From positions 10,791,131-10,855,130 of the forward strand of contig OW121854.1 in NCBI GenBank assembly GCA_933228895.1: a stretch of DNA of 64,000 nucleotides. The letters are read 5' to 3'. Position numbers and translations under genes: made by a program. This stretch comes from Platycnemis pennipes. Its lineage: Eukaryota; Arthropoda; Insecta; Odonata; Platycnemididae. Numbering within the stretch: position 1 is the first letter of the stretch; the number at the start of each line of letters is the position of its first letter. This document shows positions 31,782 through 43,697 of the stretch, one piece after another. Under the pieces are notes generated by a model. It was not told the origin of the DNA and ran no database searches. It saw nothing but the letters and a program-made list of their open reading frames with translations.

Positions 31782-32262
31782 CATCTACATCTACATAATA
31801 CCCTGCAAGCCACCACAAAGGTGTGTGGCAGGGGGTGAATTCTCACCAAACATGCACTGCATATCATGCATAAAATAGATTTAATATTAATATATTAGTC
31901 TAAACTGCAATATTTAAAATGATAAAAATAGCAAACTACGAATGCAAAAACGTGCTGTTAGTTGGGTTACCTTCAAGTCCTTATACCAACATGCAACTAC
32001 CTATGCTATGGATTCAATCACTCGTATTGGACATATTTACCGCTATTCATATCTCTAATTGTACGAGGAAAAAGGACATTTTGAATCTGTCAGTTTGGCA
32101 ATAAATTTCTCTAATTTTTTAAAATTTTGGTCCAGTCTACCATAGTAAGTTGGGGTTCGCAAAATATTTTTAACGTCATGACTGAAAATATGGTCTTGGA
32201 ATTTGTTTAAGATATTAAGTCAAAATTTAAACCTACGATCTGACAATGATTCCCATTTTAAT
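31782..32262 (-). pseudogene. LINE family B, 5'-truncated copy
   Basis: Reverse tail, 3' UTR, then RT C terminus on the minus strand with several frameshifts. It ends at ATGATTCCCATTTTAATTTT. The UTR variant (ATGGATTCAATCACTCG) is close to the copy at 50452-51410. Confidence 0.82.
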
Positions 32263-33470
32263 TTTCAGTCATTAATGGCGATTTTCTCTTCGCTTTCACG
32301 TCACTTGACAGATGATTTGCCTGGCCATGTGCATGATATCCGTAGATATTGCATCAGTGGATATCTTCTATGAGTCTCTTGAGGGCTTTGCTTGTTTCAG
32401 TCGAATTTCTACGTGCTTCTCACCTCTCATAGTGAATTCCAAGGGCAAGGAACAGTGAAATATATGTGTATGTGTGTACACATATAGTATATATAGAACA
32501 AGTGATGAAGGATGTGAAAGAGAAGAAATACGAAGAGATTATCAGATAGGAGAATCGAGTGGAGGGCTGTGAGGCGTTTCCCGAAAGAGAAAAAGCTACA
32601 AGAGAAACGCTTGTCCAGGGGACAACAATTCTTTCCAAACACGGATGAGCAAGATGAGGTCAAATATAGAACAAAGAACAAAAGTATGAGAATCTAACTA
32701 ATCAAACACTGTATTTCAACAACAAAAGACAAAGCAAGTACAAACCAACAAAATTGAAATACTCTTCCCAATTCAGGGAAACCCTAATAACTTGCAAGGA
32801 GACTCGAGAATCACGAAATCTCCGACGACGTAGCCAAGAAGTGAACTCGTTGCCGTCTCGACCCGAACAGAGGGCGTGAGAGGGGAGGTATTCTCTGGGG
32901 TAAGGAGGGAGTATTTTCGGCAAGGACAAAGTGGAATGGGGTTTAACGTGGAAATCGTCGATAGGTACAATTCGAGGGGAGAGAAAGTGGTATGGGTGAA
33001 GAGGGCTAGGTGGAAGTTTATCATTGGACCATCAGGAACTCTTCTTTGACTCCGGCGGAACAACACCAAAATAACGGCTGTACGATGGCCCAACTTTTAG
33101 TCTTCCTCCACACTCTGGGTACTATGTAAGTGAGAGCGGATGTGGAGAGGGAAAGGAGCGGCTGAAAGGAGTTGCTGAAAGGAGCTGCTGAAACGAGCGG
33201 ACGAAACGATGCAGACGAAATAGATGCATTTTGGAATCGCAGGCATTGTTGGCGTCGTGCAAGTCCTTCGGCTAAGTCCGGAGGGTAATTAGTCCACCGA
33301 GGGGTTATGTCCAACGAGGGGAGAGAGGAGGGTACCAAAAAAATGCCACTTGCGTCAAACCAATCTGAATATTATTAACTGGTGATGATCTATCCCCTCG
33401 TTGACTAAGTGCAGTGCCTTCTAGAATGAGGCGAAAACTACAAACCGAAGACTGCGAGTGGGTGAATCTA
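32263..33470. other. Unique sequence up to T1 copy 2
   Basis: About 1.2 kb with no LINE signature. A TG/TA-rich microsatellite is at 32455-32500. Minus frames (32773-33093, 33021-33338) are Pro/Ser-rich and overlap each other in different frames. This may be host sequence; no gene call. Confidence 0.35.
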
Positions 33471-34741
33471 CAGTGTAAAAAGTTGATCTGATTTTCAGTG
33501 CGATCTGAATTTAAGCGCTGTCTGATTTTAAGGTAGTGGTCTGAATGTAAGACTCTTGATGTGTGAAAATCAGACACACCTCCGTCTTATTTTAAGACCA
33601 TAACCACTGCATGTTGAAAATAAGATGGTTGTGATCTGAAATTCAGATCACCCGGGCTGAAATTAAGCACGCCTTGGTTGGCTCCGCAATTGGAGCTAAC
33701 CAGCCAATAGCAGAGACTGATGGGCGGAGCGTAACCAGGGAGCAGGATAAACACAACGCAGTGTTTTTCATTCAACCTCAGGGATCAGGATGTCAACAAG
33801 AATTACGAAGCGTAAGGAAGTAAAATTCGAAGTCTAGTCAAATTTCATTGTAAGTAGGTGAAATAAGTTTCGTGCGATGAATTAATGGTGTGAGAATGTA
33901 GCAATGATACTTAGTTTATTTGCAGAAGGGAGCCAGTTGTGTCTGAGTAACGTATCCTGAAGGTAAACTTCCTTATTTTGTCTACGCGGCAGGGTTGTAA
34001 GGACTAAAAAAATAGTCGCCCTCATCAAGTGACAGTTCCTGCTTCGGTTTGAAGTTACTGGCACACATCTGTGGTATCGAAGACTTTGTATGGATTACTT
34101 TGTTTCCAATAAAAGTACACATTTTCATATTATCTTTGAAGTTATTGTCCATGTGTTCCCATTTCAGTCCTGGAATCTTTTTCAATGGAAATTCTATGAC
34201 CTACGTTTGCTCTATTGAAGAATTTAGGCAGTGAAACAGTATCATCGAATAAAAATATGAAACGTTAGGGTTTTGGTTTGTGTTCGTGTGAAGTGTTTAA
34301 ATATCTAGTATTTATAATTAGACATCGCATAAAAGTAGGCTTTGATTTCAATAGCAACCCGCATTGTTAAGTGGTACTTATTTTCAGATAGGCTCAAGCT
34401 GAATTTAAGACAGCCCTGGTCTTAAGTTCAGCATGGGACTATCTTAAAATAAGTCCCACCAGGTGTGATTTTCAGTCCTGCACCTGCCTTAAAATAAGGC
34501 ATCCCCTCAGAGTAGGCTTGAATTTCAATAGCAACCCGCATTATTACCAGACCAGGGCTGCCTTAAATTCAGCATAGGCCTATCTGAAAATAAGTCCACT
34601 TCGTCTGATTTTCAGTCGTTCACCTGCCTTATTTTTAGACAAGATATTACTGCTGAAATTCAACATACCCTGTCTTAAAATTGTTGCATCTGAAATTCAG
34701 ATCACTTTTGTACCTTAAAATCAGATCTACTTTTTACAGTG
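33471..34741 (-). mobile_element. T1 DNA transposon, copy 2 (inverted relative to copy 1)
   Basis: Starts CAGTGTAAAAAGTTGATCTG (one change from the consensus CACTG) and ends with the reverse complement of CACTGTAAAAAGTAGATCTG. It is flanked by TA at 33469-33470 and 34742-34743. The length of 1271 bp compares with 1268 bp in copy 1. The whole element is colinear with copy 1 in reverse, with scattered substitutions and small indels. The minus frame 33982-34185 matches the copy 1 frame 12230-12532 and then shifts. Confidence 0.9.
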
Positions 34742-34743
34742 TA

Positions 34744-35183
34744 GAAGACGCCAGATTGGAGGATAGCATGCCAAAGATGACGTATCGTTTGCCTTCATAC
34801 AACACTTAAGAAGTCTTTATTTGTAGCCTGTTGGGAGCAGTCAGAGATTCAAGGAAATAAAAAAATTAAACGTCGCCGCGTAAAAGCGTGAGCCATGCAG
34901 GCAGGGGGTCAACACGTGCGGATATAGCAGGACACACTTCTCGCGCGATTCCCTCCTTTCTCTTAACTGAGACAAGTCAACCTCGGCGTGTAATGAATGA
35001 CACACACTTCAAAGACGTCCCGACCTCCCCTTCATATTTTTGTATTTTTTTCACTTCCCGTGAACATAGTTCGGACACTGCAAACGCCTAATCATTCTCA
35101 AATCTCCCTTCTGGGTCACATTCGCAGCTGACCTTGAGTCTTGAACTTGAGGAAACGAGAGGACGGCCGATGCAGAGAACAAT
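34744..35183. other. Unique spacer
   Basis: Mixed sequence without LINE signature. The frame at 34888-35091 has no recognised domain. Confidence 0.3.
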
Positions 35184-35742
35184 CATCTACATCTACATAA
35201 TACCCTGCAAGCCACCTCAAAGGTGCGTGGCAGGGGGTGAATTCTCACAAACATGCACTACATATCATGCATTTAAAAGAATTAGTATTAATATATTAGT
35301 CTAGACTGCAATATTTAAAAAGATAAAAATAGCAAACTACGCATGCAAAAACGTGCTGTTAGTTGGGTTACCTCCAAGTCCTTGCACCAACATGCAACTA
35401 CTATCCATTGCTACACTCGTATAGGATATATTTACCGTTATCCGTATCTATAATTGTACGAGGAAAATAGGACATTTTGAATCTATCAGTTCGGCAACCA
35501 ATTTCTCTAAATTTGTGATTATGGTCCAGTCTGCCATAGTAAGTTGGGGTTCGCAAAATATTTTTAACGTCATCACTGAATATATTATCTTGGATTTTTT
35601 TTTCGGAGATTAAGTCATAATTTCAACCAGTGATCTGACAATGATTCCCATTTTAATTCATTTAATAGACTGGTTACGCTAATATAGTTATCATACCGCC
35701 CCTTTACAAATCTTGCCGATCTTCGCTACGCACGTTCAAGTA
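35184..35742 (-). pseudogene. LINE family B, 5'-truncated copy
   Basis: Complete reverse tail and UTR, then a frameshifted RT C terminus with an A/T run near 35600, ending in the segment encoding VQRRSARFVKG near 35735. Confidence 0.82.
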
Positions 35743-36037
35743 CGAAAAGGTGCTTCCTAGCCAAACCTCAAATGGAGCATCAGGCAGACAATATTTATGA
35801 GTGGTAATTGAACGCATACCTCCAACTTTTCCTCTTTTTCGGTAGCGAAGAGTATGCGATCCTTCCTCCGGGCGAATGTGTTGAAAATAATGATGCTGAA
35901 TGTTTTTGAGCAGGACCCGCTACGACATTTATCAATACTCTATTCAAATGTATTGCAGCGTGTCACCCCCACTCAGTATGAAGTAGCATGGGCATTGTCA
36001 TGTCTTACCTCTCAATTCTCTCTCTCTCCACGGGCTA

Positions 36038-37913
36038 TCATACTAATATATAAAAATGAAGTGGTGTCTTTCTGTCTGTCTGTCTGCCAGCTTTATGGTA
36101 CGCATCTCCTCAAAAACTACTGAACCAATTGAGCTGAAATTTGGTAGGATTCTAGCGTATACACTAGAAGGTGATATAGGGTATATAAAAAAGGCTCAGG
36201 GCCCGGGTTTGATTCCTGGCGCCAATTACGTATTTACATTGGTTTAAATGGACTTTTTCAATTTATGGTAGCGCAAGAGTTTTTCTTTCGCTCAGTAAAA
36301 TCCCAAGCAGCATCGTATGGCAATTATACGTCGGCCCAATGTCATTTTGACGTCACCAATGTCATTTTAACATCGGCTGAAAATGCCGATATAAAAATGA
36401 CATATAAATGATATCTTTCTCCGTTTTAAAATTGATATCCTCGATCGTATCTTAAAGTGATTATCAATAGATATCGTTTTCGATGCAAAAATGATTTCAG
36501 CTGAGCCGACTAATAAAGGGCATAAAAATGATCATATTTTTCTGGTCGCTGTATGTTTTAATTGTGAGTATTCACATTTTTTCCCCCGGCGTCAGAGGGA
36601 AGAAAGTCAAAAATTCGTGATTGGTCAGAACATCAGAAACCATTTGGAGGCCTGCATATAAAATAAGAAATATGATTATTTAAGGATTCAATAAGAAAGA
36701 GAAACACGACCCTGTGTTATCATGTTCCGCTTCCACTCCATATCGCCTGAATGTTCAGAATTAGTAATGATTCGATGTTTGCTTACAAATTGCCATTTCA
36801 AGCGGCAGGCTTCGAATATCCTACATTTACCACCAAGTGCAGCTTTAGTGCTGGATGGGGTTCACCTTTGATCGTGGCTTCTTTGACGCCCTTTCTCCCT
36901 TGCGTTGCCATCCTTGATGGACCGCGAGGGCTCAAAATCTCGGTCCGTGAAGAAATAAAAGGTCCGTGGTTCCATTCCCGGTCCAGGTGATTTCTTACGG
37001 ATGGCAATTGATGTGAACCCCCATACTTGGTTATAACTGCAATAACTTCAACAGAAAAGTTGAAAACGAGTTTGAAATATTGTATTGCTATGATAATGCT
37101 TAAAGTTATGAATCTTCCATAAGGGAAGTTTGGTCAGGAGCAATATAGGTATGTCATTACTATGATAAATGCTTAAAAAAATTCACTTGTTTCCAAATAA
37201 GTAGAGTTGGGTCAGGGTTAAAGTTCAGGGTTATCAATGTGATCGAAACTACCTCTCGACTTTATTTTTTCCATCGCAGTTTTATAGTACGACCGTCCCT
37301 CATTATAAATATTTTTAACATGTTTATCCAGGATACATTTTATCTATCTTACTTATTAAATCATCCCAATATCATGTTAATGAAAAATCAGTCAATGGTA
37401 ATATCAAACATACATCGGCCCAATATCATTTATGCCGCTGTGTAGTGGTGAAAGATGTCTTTTTATCATCAAATTAATATCGGCCCAATATCGTCAGCAA
37501 ATGTCATTTTTATAATGGCAAATGCTATCACTTTTGACATTTGCCGATATTGGTAGCCAATATCGAATTGACCAATAAGTGATATGTAACGGTATAAAAA
37601 TGATATTGGGCCGATATCATGATGCTGCTTGGGATATTAGTCTATTTCTTTCAGTCTTTCTGTCTTTAATGGAAAAATAGTTTAAAGTTTCTTATTCTTT
37701 TAAACGATTCACTCTTTGTTCTCCTGTAAAGTCCCAGATATGAGTCCAGGCAGTAATTGTATGTTTACATTGGTTTAAATTAAATTTATGGTTCCGATAG
37801 TGACTTGGAGCCGTAGCTAACTCCATAACACAAGTTGGTTAAAATTTCTTAGCACAATTTGTAATTTATATATTTCTCCCTCTCGTTGAAGTTCAACGGA
37901 CACCTTCAGCTAG
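36038..37913 (+). mobile_element. Probable non-autonomous Helitron with a nested MITE
   Basis: The 5' end TCATACTAATATATAAAAATG follows an A. The terminal region includes the CTGTCTGTCTG run and AACTACTGAACCAATTGAGCTGAAATTTGG, a start seen in many insect Helitron-type repeats. The 3' end is CTTCAGCTAG followed by T (37914), with a short hairpin GTTGAA-G-TTCAAC (37885-37897) just upstream. There are no terminal inverted repeats and no target duplication, as expected for A|T insertion. It is about 540 bp long without the nested MITE. No Rep/helicase frame is present. Confidence 0.55.
36302..37633. mobile_element. MITE with CCCAAGCAGCATC ends and GGCCCAATATCATT subterminal repeats
   Basis: The left CCCAAGCAGCATCGTATGG and the right reverse complement CCCAAGCAGCATCATGATA form the ends. 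Motifs CGGCCCAAT(A/G)TCATTT recur near both ends in both orientations (36332, 37412, 37475, 37545-37615), along with AAAATGAYAT words. No coding frame. The middle (36560-37400) holds unrelated sequence that may be another insert. The target duplication is unclear, and the superfamily is not assigned. Confidence 0.75.
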
Positions 37914-37914
37914 T

Positions 37915-39374
37915 TAATAACAATGGATGAACAGCGATTATAGTATCGGGAGACTGAAATTGAGGGCAGCCGGATTCAAGGGCAAAACATAGATTTATCT
38001 TTTGAATAACACAGATTTCTATCTTTTAAATAACATAATAAAGTGTCTTATTTAAGATGCAAATTATATATATTATCATTTTTATCTCAGATAAGATAGA
38101 ATTTTCAAATTGTGACTGTTTGTACTGTGTAATCACTAAGCTGAGGACATTTAGACACTAAAAATGAAGGAATAGGCAGCCTAAATAGACACTAAAAATT
38201 TCAAAATAGGCACTTAAAATAGGCGCTTAAAATATTTTTTTTTGCATTTCGGACAATTCTGGCCGGTCCTGGAATCAAAAAAGGCTAAGCCTGTAATCAG
38301 GTATTCCAGGGACCAGATAAACAGAACTTGACATACATCTACGCGTTGGGTGGTGAAATACCCTACCAGGCAGGACTAGAACCCGTAATCCCAAGATTAG
38401 CGGGCGAAGACTTCTTCCCTCCACCATCCGTGGCCAGCTAGGAACATAATGTGGCTTATTGACTCAAAGAAGCATCTGAAATCTATAGTTTGGGCTAAAT
38501 AAAAATATCTAAAGAGGATAAGACCCCAAATAAAATTGGCGTATAAATTGAAGAAACATAAAACACAAAATATTTACTTATTTCAAATTACATTTCAATG
38601 TATAACTGTAAATTTTCTCCTGTAAACTGATGCCGAGTGTCAGTCAGGATTATTTTTTAGAATGAAAATGACTTCTCAAACTCACGCGAGGTCATAGGGC
38701 AATACTTAAAGGATGCAAGTTCTGTCATCTTTTGCCCTGGAGCAACCGGAGTCCCTGATAATTAATTTAATGACAGCAATGCGGAATGGTGCCTCCAAAA
38801 TACTTTCATTACGGTTGAAATCGCCTTATTTACGTAGGGAAATTTGAATCTTATCTCCTCTACTTATTTGTGTAGAGCATGTGCGACGCATGTGACATGC
38901 ACCATCTTGGGGTAAAAGACTCGATCTCTGCCCAGATTTTAACATATACGATGCGCTATCCGTTCTTAGCTCTAAAACTTCTCAACATTATTTCCTGTAT
39001 TCCGGCTACAGGAATTTTGAAGAAAGGAAAGTACAAAATTGGCAAAGAAAATAAAAAAAGTGCGACGTACAGAAAACAGTTGAAAATCGATTATCGGTGC
39101 TCTACTGTATAAATATGCATAAAAATCTGTGATCTCGATACTTATTCAAGGGTTCTCTACATATTCTATCAATCGTGCTATAGTGCTGTTGGTGTTTGCA
39201 ATTTCTCTAGACAGTACTAAATGAGGTGGCATCACTTCATCTGGAAAAATATATTATTGTTGGATATTGATGTAACTTACCGTTATTTGGGAACGAGGTG
39301 CTAGTGACTGAAATTCGTGTTGTACCGGGTGGCGTGAATGGGGGGTACAAGAATAGGATGAGGCCCAAGGTGTA
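37915..39374. other. AT-rich unique stretch with a degenerate minisatellite and a possible SINE remnant
   Basis: Imperfect repeats of the type AATAGGCA..CTTAAAA lie at about 38155-38240. At about 38350-38445 the minus strand has GGGATTACGGGTTCTAGTCC, which resembles a tRNA B box, so an old tRNA-derived SINE is possible. Nothing else is recognised. Confidence 0.35.
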
Positions 39375-39555
39375 ATGGGGGCGTTTACTCGGAACCAAAA
39401 TCGCAATTTTGTACACGAAATCGTTAGATGGAAACAAAAAAAGAATTTTAGAGAAAACATTAATCTTCTAACCACAACCATTCACACATAAATAAAAAAT
39501 TAAAATAGGCCAAAGGTGATTCCCACCGAAAAAGCTGCTGTGATAACATTGACGT
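39375..39555. repeat. Dispersed repeat F, copy 1
   Basis: This segment, with GCGTTTACTCGGAACCAAAA, CGAAATCGTTAGATGGAAAC, ATCTTCTAACCACAACCATT and CACCGAAAAAGCTGC, recurs in the same orientation at 47505-47700 with about 10-15% change. Family unknown. Confidence 0.7.
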
Positions 39556-40141
39556 CATTTTCCTCCCGTTCTTGACTGCTTTTCGGAGAAGGGAAGGGAG
39601 TGAAGGGGGTTTCTCGGAAGGACTGTTCGCACAAATCCTATCGTAACTGCTGCCATTGGTGGAGTCAGCTGTGTCCCCCCCGTTGCGATAAGGAGAAGTA
39701 GCTTCGAGGGATCAGTATGGTGATTGGACGAAGTCGAAATACTTCAGAATTTGCACCACGCCCACTTTTCCGAAAGGGTTAAAAATATCAGTTTTTCGCC
39801 GCTTATAACTCGAGAAATAATGGACGGATCAAAAAACGGAAAAAATACGGGTCTTTTTATTTTACAAATTCTATCAGATTAGGCAATTAAAAAAATATGG
39901 TAAACGACCCCATTGAAGGGTACCCCTTTGGTTGGTACCCCTCAGCATCATTTAGCTGTTCATTTGGAAGTAAAAAAAAACATTTGTGACCTCTTTTAGC
40001 CCGGTCATAAAGAAAAACGGGCAACAAGGCGACGAATTAAGAAATTAACAAAATAAAATAACTTTTGCAGGCGCGGATATAAAAATTCTGATCGGTAAGC
40101 AATTATTCCGTAATATATTCACTCAACTGTCCACAAAAAAT
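39556..40141. other. Unique sequence
   Basis: Includes a CTTATAACTCGAGAAATAATGGACGG-like stretch reminiscent of insect repetitive DNA, but I see no second copy in the window and no gene. Confidence 0.25.
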
Positions 40142-41975
40142 AGCCAACATACAACATCAAAACTCTCTAACTTCAATATTAATTTATCATGATGAACTTT
40201 CAATCGAATGCCTTTTTAAAATCTAAAAATATCGCATCAACTTCAATACTATTTTCACCATAGACTAAAGTATCGTGTACGAATAAAGCTAATTGTGTCT
40301 CGCAATATCTACCTTTCCGGAACCCATGTTGGCTGTTTATGAGTAATCCTTGACTATCCAAAAGCCCCACGATCGAACTGACTACTATGTGCTCAAATAA
40401 TCTTACAAAAGATTGACGTGAGTGAAATGGGTCTGTAGTTACTAGGTTCTTCCCTATCACCGCTTTTAAATATAGGTGTAATGTTAGCTACTTTCCAATC
40501 CGTGGGTACTGTGTGGTTCTTTAGTGTTTTTTTGAATATTATTTCTAGATCGGGGGCTATTTCAGAAGCTAATGTTTTATATACACTGGAAGGAATTTGG
40601 ATGGGACCTGGTGATTTGTTTTTACTAATTTTTTTAACTGCTGCTCTATTCCGCGACATGAAATTTTTATTTCGGACATTTGCTCACTGAAAGTGTTCGG
40701 CGGTGGTTCCACTGCGTTGTGTAACGATGAGTTGTTTACGCTTTGGAAGAAGGTATTTAGAAAATTGGCTTTTTCTACACCGCTGGTGATTCTAATTCCT
40801 TTATCGTTTTTAAGTGTGTGCCCTGTGGACCTATTTCCCTGAAGCTCTCTCACATATGACCAAAACGCTTTAGGATTGCTTTCTAAATGTTCTCATAACA
40901 TCTTGCTCTTGAAATGCGATACCGATTGCCGACATGATTTCCTTTCTAACGTCCTCGATTTTTTATAGTTTTGAACTAGCTCATTTTTTTCCTCTACCGA
41001 TAGACCCATTCCTGCATTTTTCATCCTAGCGTGGCATACCCTCTGTCGCTTTAGTGATTTCTTAACCTCCGCGTTATACCACCTTGGCTCTGTATTATCA
41101 CTAATATATTTACTTGGTATGTATTTATTAATTGCTTTACGGGTGACCTCACGAAATTCTCTCCACAAATCCTCTGTATGTAATCTTATCTGGCTTTGTT
41201 CGCTAAATACATTAAACGATTCCTTTAATTCCTCTTTCATTCCGTCGTAATTAGCCTTGCCAAATAAGTATACCCTCCTCATTGGTTTATAATGTCTTTC
41301 AACGCCGACAATAAATTTCGTATGAACTATTTTATGATCACTAATTCCTGTATCTGTAACTGTATTTAGAACTCTTTCGGGTATATTTGTTGCTAATAAG
41401 TCTAGAATGTTGTTTCCCCTGGTCGGCTCTGTTACTAGCTGTTGTAAAGAATGTGACGTAAAGGTGTTCAACAGTGATTCGCAGAGTTCCTTATCCTGAC
41501 CTCCTGAAATGAACCTACACGTATTCCAGTCTATCGAAGGGAGATTGAAATCTCCACCTACTATTATTCCTCTATCATTGTTCCTATAATGTACCTATCT
41601 CTGACTCTAGTTCCATTATAGAATTGACGTATGCATGACGCCTGACGTGGCCTGTAATATGCACCTACATATGTCTTTTTTGCGTTACTACTTTTAATTT
41701 TAACGGAACACCATATACTTTCCAAATTTCCCTCTGAAATAAGTTCTCTTCCACTGACATACGGGTCCTTCGCAGCTATAAATACTCCTCCTCCGTTTCT
41801 GCTTACTCTATCCTTTCTGTATGCGGTTAAACACTTCGGGGATACTTCATGATATGATATGTCCTTCGAAAGCCAACTTTCTGTGCCTACGATTTTATGA
41901 TGTGGTGAAAATCTTCAACTGCATTTCTTAAAATTCGCCAATTCACTGCGATTTAGAATCATTATATGCGTTGGC
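40142..41975 (-). pseudogene. LINE family A, copy lacking the 3' half but with the endonuclease N terminus
   Basis: The minus strand runs from the endonuclease start (NRSELANFKK, then HHKIVGTESWLSKDIS and RNGGGVFIAAKDPY near 41930-41780), through DFNLPSIDW (near 41545) and SDHKIVHTKF, to RT FKSGDREEPSNYRPISL, GFRKGRYCETQLALFVHD and DFKKAFD (near 40210). It then stops at about 40142, before the GVPQG and FADD boxes. Frames: 40893-41471, 40569-40853, 40393-40659 and 40200-40460. It is the only copy here showing the endonuclease start. A 3'-truncated LINE is unusual and implies a later deletion or rearrangement. Confidence 0.87.
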
Positions 41976-42375
41976 ATTCGCTAGATCCGTGAAGCCTATG
42001 ACACAAAAATCCACTGCATTAGGTTTGATCAAAATGTTAAGCATAGATTTGTTTATTATCAGGTGAAAATCATGGAAGATGTTGGAATTGTAGGATATAT
42101 GATATGCATGAGATCAATTGCCCTCCTAAATTCCATCTGTGATGCTGTATAGCATTCTTCTACAAAAAGACTTGAATTTCCGCCGTATTTGACGTGCTTC
42201 CAACATGGCCAGCGCGCCCATTCCGCATTACAAAATTACAAAAAAGGGAGTTAATCACGAATCACGAAAACGAAGCTAGTCACTGTACACTCTGTGACTG
42301 AAGTACATGTGTGTGTGTGCTGACCTCATTCCTAGGGTCATAGTTTCCAGGGTGAAAGTCCAAAGTGGCTCTTCT
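41976..42375. other. Unique spacer
   Basis: AT-rich, with no recognised repeat or frame. Confidence 0.25.
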
Positions 42376-43022
42376 ATATCTACATCTACATAATACCCTG
42401 CAAGCCACCACAAGGGTGTGTGGCAGGGGGTGATTTCTCACCAAACATGCACTACATATCATGCATAAAAAGGAATAGTATTAATATAGTAGTCACAACT
42501 ACACTATTTAAAAAATTGCAAAGCAAACATGCAAAAACATTCTGTTAGTTGGGTTAGCTTTAAGTACTCATACTAACATGCAGCTACCAATGCTATTCAT
42601 TGCTACTCTCCGATAGGACATATTTACCGTTATTCGTATCTCTTATTGTGCGAGGGAAAAAGGACATTTTGAATCGGTCAGTTCGGCAATCAATTTCTCT
42701 AACTTTATGATTATGGTCCAGTCTGCCATAGTAAGTTGGGGTTCGTAAAATATTTTTAACGTCATCACTGAAAATATGGTCTTGGAATTTATTTAAGAGA
42801 TTAAGTCTAAATTTCAACCTGCAATCTGACAATGATACCCAATTTAATTCATTTAATAGACTGGTTACGCTAATAAGGTTATCGTACCGTCCCTTTACAA
42901 ATCTTGCCGATCTTCGCTGCACACGTTCATGTTCGTTATTTACACCGATTTCATAGGGATCCCATACACTGGCAGCATATTCCAAATGAGGTCTAACAAG
43001 GGAAAAGTAGCTGATTTCTCGT
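42376..43022 (-). pseudogene. LINE family B, 5'-truncated copy with a longer RT C terminus
   Basis: After the reverse tail and UTR, the minus frame is open from 43022 to 42593 and encodes ISYFSLVRPHLEYAASVWDPYEIGVNNEHERVQRRSARF (in pieces) and onward to PRTIRDTNNGKYVLSESSNE. It gives the clearest view of the family B region aligned with A's CYFSLVRPHLEYAASVWDPNELG. Confidence 0.9.
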
Positions 43023-43697
43023 ACAATTAGGAATGCACTCTTCTTCGGGTGCAACAAGTAAATTACGCGTGTGCTATTTTCCAACTCGGATTTTATAATG
43101 GATCATCGAGTCTCTTTTTTCTGCGAGGGACTAACGTAAGACATGCTGACTGCCTGCTTCACCTTCGAGTCGGCATGTGATGTGTGCTCCAGGCTACTCT
43201 GTCGCGAATTGAGACCTCGGCCCTGCTATGAAGCGCAGTCCCGCTTATTAGTAGTATTGGAACGGAGCCATGGACAAGAGAAGGCGTTCGAAAAATCAGG
43301 GCGACTCAACAATGTTTATTGTGAGTCATCTTTAGGGAGACAATGCGTTAATTGGATTCGCTCGTCTCCGCAGAAACTCCCAGCCATTGGATTGTTGTTC
43401 ACCTTTCGCCGTTCCGCTGAGAACAGCCAATTAGCGTGGTCGCCTCCGCGTGAAGGTTTCCGTCCAAGGCCCGGGCTTTGTCCCGGAGCTAAGATCGGTT
43501 CACACGCGCGCCCCCGACCCACGTGGACGTCTTGAAAAAAAATATGGGACGCCTTCGTTGAGGGCGCTCGCTATGCTCTCGCACTATAGTGGGACGGTCT
43601 AGGAAAACCATTAAGGGCGTCAACATTTCTGATTTCATTAGTGAACACGTGGTTTGAATGTGACGAGGCTTTCGTGGGAAATAACCAAGATAGTGTT
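43023..43697. other. GC-richer unique sequence, no recognised gene
   Basis: A plus frame of 130 codons at 43143-43535 is open, but its antisense is also open (43316-43522) and no domain is recognised. The segment at 43380-43530 is GC-rich. It could be host sequence. Confidence 0.35.

Noticed and set aside
32450..32500. TG/TA tract as a regulatory element
   Set aside because: An ordinary degenerate microsatellite with no flanking feature to give it a role.
36180..36225. B-box-like GGGTTTGATTCC as an independent SINE
   Set aside because: It lies within the Helitron-like element, lacks an A box and shows no target duplication.
43143..43535. 130-codon plus-strand frame in GC-richer DNA
   Set aside because: The antisense is also open, there is no recognisable domain, and splice or start context is weak.
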